Shown here: positions 61,140-64,000 of the stretch, one piece after another
Position numbering within the stretch: the first letter of the stretch is position 1
Layout: each line of letters opens with the position of its first letter
Assembly: GCF_902491285.1 (NCBI RefSeq)
Contig: NZ_CABUHK010000018.1
Coordinates: 1 to 64,000, forward strand
Direction of reading: 5' to 3'
Length of the DNA: 64,000 bases
DNA from: an uncultured Bacteroides sp.
Lineage (GTDB): Bacteria; Bacteroidota; Bacteroidia; Bacteroidales; Bacteroidaceae
The notes under the pieces: model-generated
Seen by the model: only the letters and a program-made list of their open reading frames with translations
The model's database searches: none
What the model was told of the DNA's origin: nothing
Position numbers and translations under genes: made by a program

Positions 61140-63251
61140 TTATTCTCTTTTTGGCTTGATTCGGACCACTTTATAGACATTTCCCCGTTTGGCATGCACG
61201 GAAGGCACTTGATTCCTTTGCAATATTCTTCCGAACTGAATAATATTACAATTTGATATATGTATCCTGCTGTCATGCTGTACCTGTTCCAGTATCTCAA
61301 TGGCGAGAAGTTGCTCGTATTCTTCCTCGTCTTCCCGGGCAGCCCGGAAATATTGGTGGAATAATTGCTCCGCGATAGGTATAACTTGAAATTCTTGATT
61401 GCCTTCAGTCATCACTTTTTCGTCCTCGGTGTCGAACCAGTAGCGCTCTCCTCTGTAAATATCGTGCATCGCTTGCGCATAAAGCTGCTCATAGTCGATG
61501 GGGGAACAGTCGATGGGAGCGGTTAAGTAGACGACAATATAGCGCCGGCTGCCGGAAGTATCGGTCAGTAAATCCTTGTGGTTGCTTGTGCCGATGAATG
61601 AAGCATAGCGGCGCATCTCCTGCGTGGCTGTGGCACGGGGGCGGCGGGTGTTGACCACCGGTTTTTGGATGATATGCTTCAGGAAAGCCTGTTGGTGCAC
61701 TCCGTTCTGGTCGAATTCGTCCATGTTGATGAGCGCAAAGCGGTTTAGAGATAGTTCGGCATCCCTTTTGTTGCTGAAGTCGATGTGGTCCGTGTAATAT
61801 ATCTGCAATTCGGACGGTAACAGATTCCGGCAAAAAGTAGATTTTCGATAGCCTTGCGGACCGACAAGCAATGGTACCGTACAATTGGAGTACTTGCGGT
61901 CAGTGTGACGCCAGTGAGCTACCATGCTTAGAAACCAACGATAGAACAAGTCAGGCCAGTAGCCATTGTTGCAAGGGACGCGGGCAGCCAGTTCACGAAT
62001 CCGGTCGCGACCGTCCCAACGGACGTCCACTCCGAAGAGAAAATCCTCGATAGGATTGAATATCGGGATGCGGTCGGAGTTCAGGTAGCGGGCGACGTCC
62101 CTGTCCCAAAGGCTGAGTCCTTCCAAGCGGGCGTTCATGGCGATGCTGTTTTGTACCCGGTTGGTGATGGGGCGGAAACAGAAACAAAAAGTGTTCCGTT
62201 CGCGATATTCCGTTACGGTTGTCATTGTGTTGTAACGAAATTCGTATCGGCGTTGCATAAATTCTTCCGTGCGAAGCTCCAGTTCCTGTTCTGTTGATAA
62301 GGGAGATTTCTGTCCGAATCCTTTGGCGTGGGTATATATGTTTTGTACGGTCTGGCGGATAAGGAACTCTTTCTTTTTGGTGTAGAAATGAGCGATGGCC
62401 CAACGGGCAGTTTCTTCTTCCGGTATACCTGCCTGAAAACAATTTTCCGCAAGGCGGACTAACAGTGGCTTGAGGTCTTCGTCAGAATGGAGATGTACGT
62501 TGGGCTGGAGTTCGCTTAATGATTGATAAGCCTTGCTTAGGGCGCTCTCGAAGAGGGCGGACAAGGTATCGAAACTATCGTAGCCCGGAATCAACCGTTT
62601 GAATGGCGATGTTTCCGCTTGTACGGATTCTTTGTAGGTGGTGTCCGACGGCATTTCCAGCGGTTGACGCATGTAGATGACGGTGGCATCAGAGTTGTAA
62701 TAAAGTTCCGGGTCGTAGGTTTGCCGGCAGAATTGCTCCAAAGTAGGGTTCTTAAGTTCGATGGAGTAGGAGAGAGCCGGTTGGTACAGGTTGACTGCTT
62801 TTCTGTAGGCGTGAGCCTGGAATATTTCCGCTTCTTCCCGAGTTTTGGGTAATGATTTGTCTGGGCGGGTGAATCGCAGCCATATTTTTACGGAATGTCC
62901 GCCGGACCCCATGAAGGCGGCAAAAGTTTGCGTAAGTTCTGCCGCTTCCTGCTTCACGCGGTTTACTTCCGTCCGGTTTGCGAGGTGGTTGACTTCTATT
63001 TGCACAATGCCGTTGTATTCGGTCATTTGTGCGCCGTTGGCTGTTTTGCGGAAGTTGGCTGCCGGGATGACCTTGGTCAGTCGCTGGGCTTCTTCCAGTG
63101 TAGAGTCGGGTGATGCGTAACGTATATTTGTCCGAAGATTGCTAATCGGGCGGGCTTTCGTCTCATGCTTCATCGCTTCTATTTGCAGGTTAATATCCAG
63201 CGTCCGCATGGTTGACGTTTCGCCGTAGTCCCGCATCAAAGTAAGTTTCAT
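61140..63251 (-). CDS. BT4734/VirE-type primase-like protein with P-loop ATPase
   Basis: A 703-residue protein of the Bacteroides virulence-protein-E family. Residues about 50-190 are the BT4734-like N-domain, related to replication primases (YNGIVQIEVNHL; GHSVKIWLRF). A middle helical region follows, then the VirE ATPase with P-loop VGPQGYRKST, Walker B ALINMDEFD and GTSNHKDLLTDTSGSRR. The C-terminal segment ends VHAKRGNVYKV. It parallels the 452-residue VapE protein at 21874-23232, which lacks the first domain. It is probably a remnant replication module of an integrated element, although its chromosomal function is unknown. Confidence 0.87.
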   Translation of the reverse strand: MKLTLMRDYGETSTMRTLDINLQIEAMKHETKARPISNLRTNIRYASPDSTLEEAQRLTKVIPAANFRKTANGAQMTEYNGIVQIEVNHLANRTEVNRVKQEAAELTQTFAAFMGSGGHSVKIWLRFTRPDKSLPKTREEAEIFQAHAYRKAVNLYQPALSYSIELKNPTLEQFCRQTYDPELYYNSDATVIYMRQPLEMPSDTTYKESVQAETSPFKRLIPGYDSFDTLSALFESALSKAYQSLSELQPNVHLHSDEDLKPLLVRLAENCFQAGIPEEETARWAIAHFYTKKKEFLIRQTVQNIYTHAKGFGQKSPLSTEQELELRTEEFMQRRYEFRYNTMTTVTEYRERNTFCFCFRPITNRVQNSIAMNARLEGLSLWDRDVARYLNSDRIPIFNPIEDFLFGVDVRWDGRDRIRELAARVPCNNGYWPDLFYRWFLSMVAHWRHTDRKYSNCTVPLLVGPQGYRKSTFCRNLLPSELQIYYTDHIDFSNKRDAELSLNRFALINMDEFDQNGVHQQAFLKHIIQKPVVNTRRPRATATQEMRRYASFIGTSNHKDLLTDTSGSRRYIVVYLTAPIDCSPIDYEQLYAQAMHDIYRGERYWFDTEDEKVMTEGNQEFQVIPIAEQLFHQYFRAAREDEEEYEQLLAIEILEQVQHDSRIHISNCNIIQFGRILQRNQVPSVHAKRGNVYKVVRIKPKRE

Positions 63252-63367
63252 GTTAAATGTATTTATTGTTTTGTCTTTTTATTAAAGGCTGATAAAGGTA
63301 GGATTTATTATCCGGTCTGCCAAGTTATTTCGTGCTTATTATCGTTTAATTATGGGGTCAATCTCCA

Positions 63368-64000
63368 TTATATAAGATTTAATCGGTTACGTACATCCTC
63401 AATCGAAATATTCAAGAGAGAAGCTGCTTTTGAAGTTGTTATAATATCACTGGCAATGGCCCTGAATACAAGGCTCACAAAGCGTTTGGGTTTTTTCTCT
63501 TGAAATCTGGATGCAGTAACCAATCTTTTAAATCTCTCGTCTTGATTTTTCTTGATGTAGTAAGTGCGGCATCTTGCTTCTGTTATAATGTTGAGCTCTT
63601 TGGCTTTCATCATCATGGCGTCAATCGAGATGCCATACAGGATTTGTAGGTCTGTCAGTTCATTTAATGATATATCTTTTCTGTTTTCTCCGATTATGCC
63701 ACTGAAGACACAACTTGGAATCAACATTTCGTTAGCGAAAACGGTGCAAAGTCCTTCTCTTTGTCTGGAACTTAATGCCGGGTCAAAACAGGTATTAAAC
63801 AAAAGATGTCCCAGTTCGTGCAAAGCAGTCATTCTGCGACGTTCGGATTGTTCGATGTTGGAGTTTAAGACAATGATAGGATATTTATCGTTAACCATGC
63901 CACTCAAACCGTCGAATCCTTCCGGTGCATCCACGTCTATAACTTTAATGAAATGTGTTTCCAACATTGCCTGGACATTATTGATGGCATCTTTGCCCAA
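63368..64000 (-). CDS. ImmA/IrrE family metallopeptidase, N-terminus beyond window
   Basis: A partial gene: the frame is open to the right edge, so the true start is outside; 210 residues are visible. The zinc-protease motif HELGH is in TALHELGHLLF, with the later E ligand in FANEMLIPS. The C-terminal part is helical and ends with a helix-turn-helix-like SKAASLLNISIEDVRNRL. ImmA/IrrE proteins cleave repressors in mobile elements or act as toxin/antitoxin partners, usually with an Xre helix-turn-helix upstream. That part would lie right of the window. Confidence 0.85.
   Translation of the reverse strand: MGKDAINNVQAMLETHFIKVIDVDAPEGFDGLSGMVNDKYPIIVLNSNIEQSERRRMTALHELGHLLFNTCFDPALSSRQREGLCTVFANEMLIPSCVFSGIIGENRKDISLNELTDLQILYGISIDAMMMKAKELNIITEARCRTYYIKKNQDERFKRLVTASRFQEKKPKRFVSLVFRAIASDIITTSKAASLLNISIEDVRNRLNLI

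Noticed and set aside
1..64000. tRNA, rRNA or insertion sequences
   Set aside because: No tRNA cloverleaf, rRNA or transposase-like sequence was recognised anywhere in the window by eye; short tRNAs could still be missed without a search.

Overview
The window is chromosomal DNA of a Bacteroides species, probably from the B. thetaiotaomicron/ovatus group. Three things point there: TTG-N20-TAnnTTTG promoters instead of -35/-10 boxes; Bacteroidetes-only families (fimbrillins, DUF3575, DUF5119, DUF5689, BT4734/VirE-type proteins); and a gene order (dcw cluster, an ECF sigma factor, then two glycine-lipid acyltransferases) that I recall from B. thetaiotaomicron. All names come from reading the sequence; no database search was run.

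Layout. 1-11871 (minus): the division and cell-wall operon in the order mraZ-rsmH-ftsL-like-ftsI-murE-mraY-murD-ftsW-murG-murC (murC runs off the left edge). A promoter with 10-bp MraZ-type operator repeats lies in front of mraZ. 12158-21673: ECF sigma factor, glsA/glsB-like glycine-lipid genes, a dGTPase-family hydrolase, then a translationally coupled dut-TPR lipoprotein-DUF4292-EnvC-like operon and a mutarotase lipoprotein. 21874-24340: first accessory patch, a VapE-type ATPase divergent from an HU-like gene. 24401-28609: an AT-rich island with a membrane regulator, a DUF1573 protein, a fulvocin C-related bacteriocin-like lipoprotein, a membrane protein with a thioredoxin-like tail, and a deletion scar joining two broken genes. 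28696-36311: housekeeping genes (argE-like deacylase, long-chain acyl-CoA synthetase, prfB with its programmed frameshift, a 44-residue membrane protein, an OprP-like porin, a CYTH protein and an MgtC/DUF4010 membrane protein).

36451-50216: a nine-gene surface-fibre operon with four fimbrillin-like lipoproteins, a DUF5119 lipoprotein, two DUF3575 proteins, an OmpA-like/TPR protein and a 1012-residue protein built of five tandem barrel-like repeats. 50326-59545: a five-gene operon encoding a surface lipoprotein nuclease fused to a fimbrillin-like domain, a second fimbrillin/jelly-roll lipoprotein, a TonB-dependent receptor, a DUF5689 lipoprotein and an exported endonuclease/exonuclease/phosphatase. 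It has no SusD. 59570-64000 (minus): second accessory patch with an AAA ATPase, a full-length VirE-type primase/ATPase and a partial ImmA/IrrE peptidase.

The strongest candidate for an undescribed system is the 50-59 kb operon. Its leader holds three TGTA(A/T)T hexamers spaced exactly 11 bp apart, the geometry of a PhoB box, and a similar array lies in front of the phosphate-selective-type porin at 33.3 kb. I read this as a phosphate-starvation-controlled system for capturing and degrading extracellular DNA or RNA. The fulvocin C-like island and the five-barrel protein are the next most interesting.
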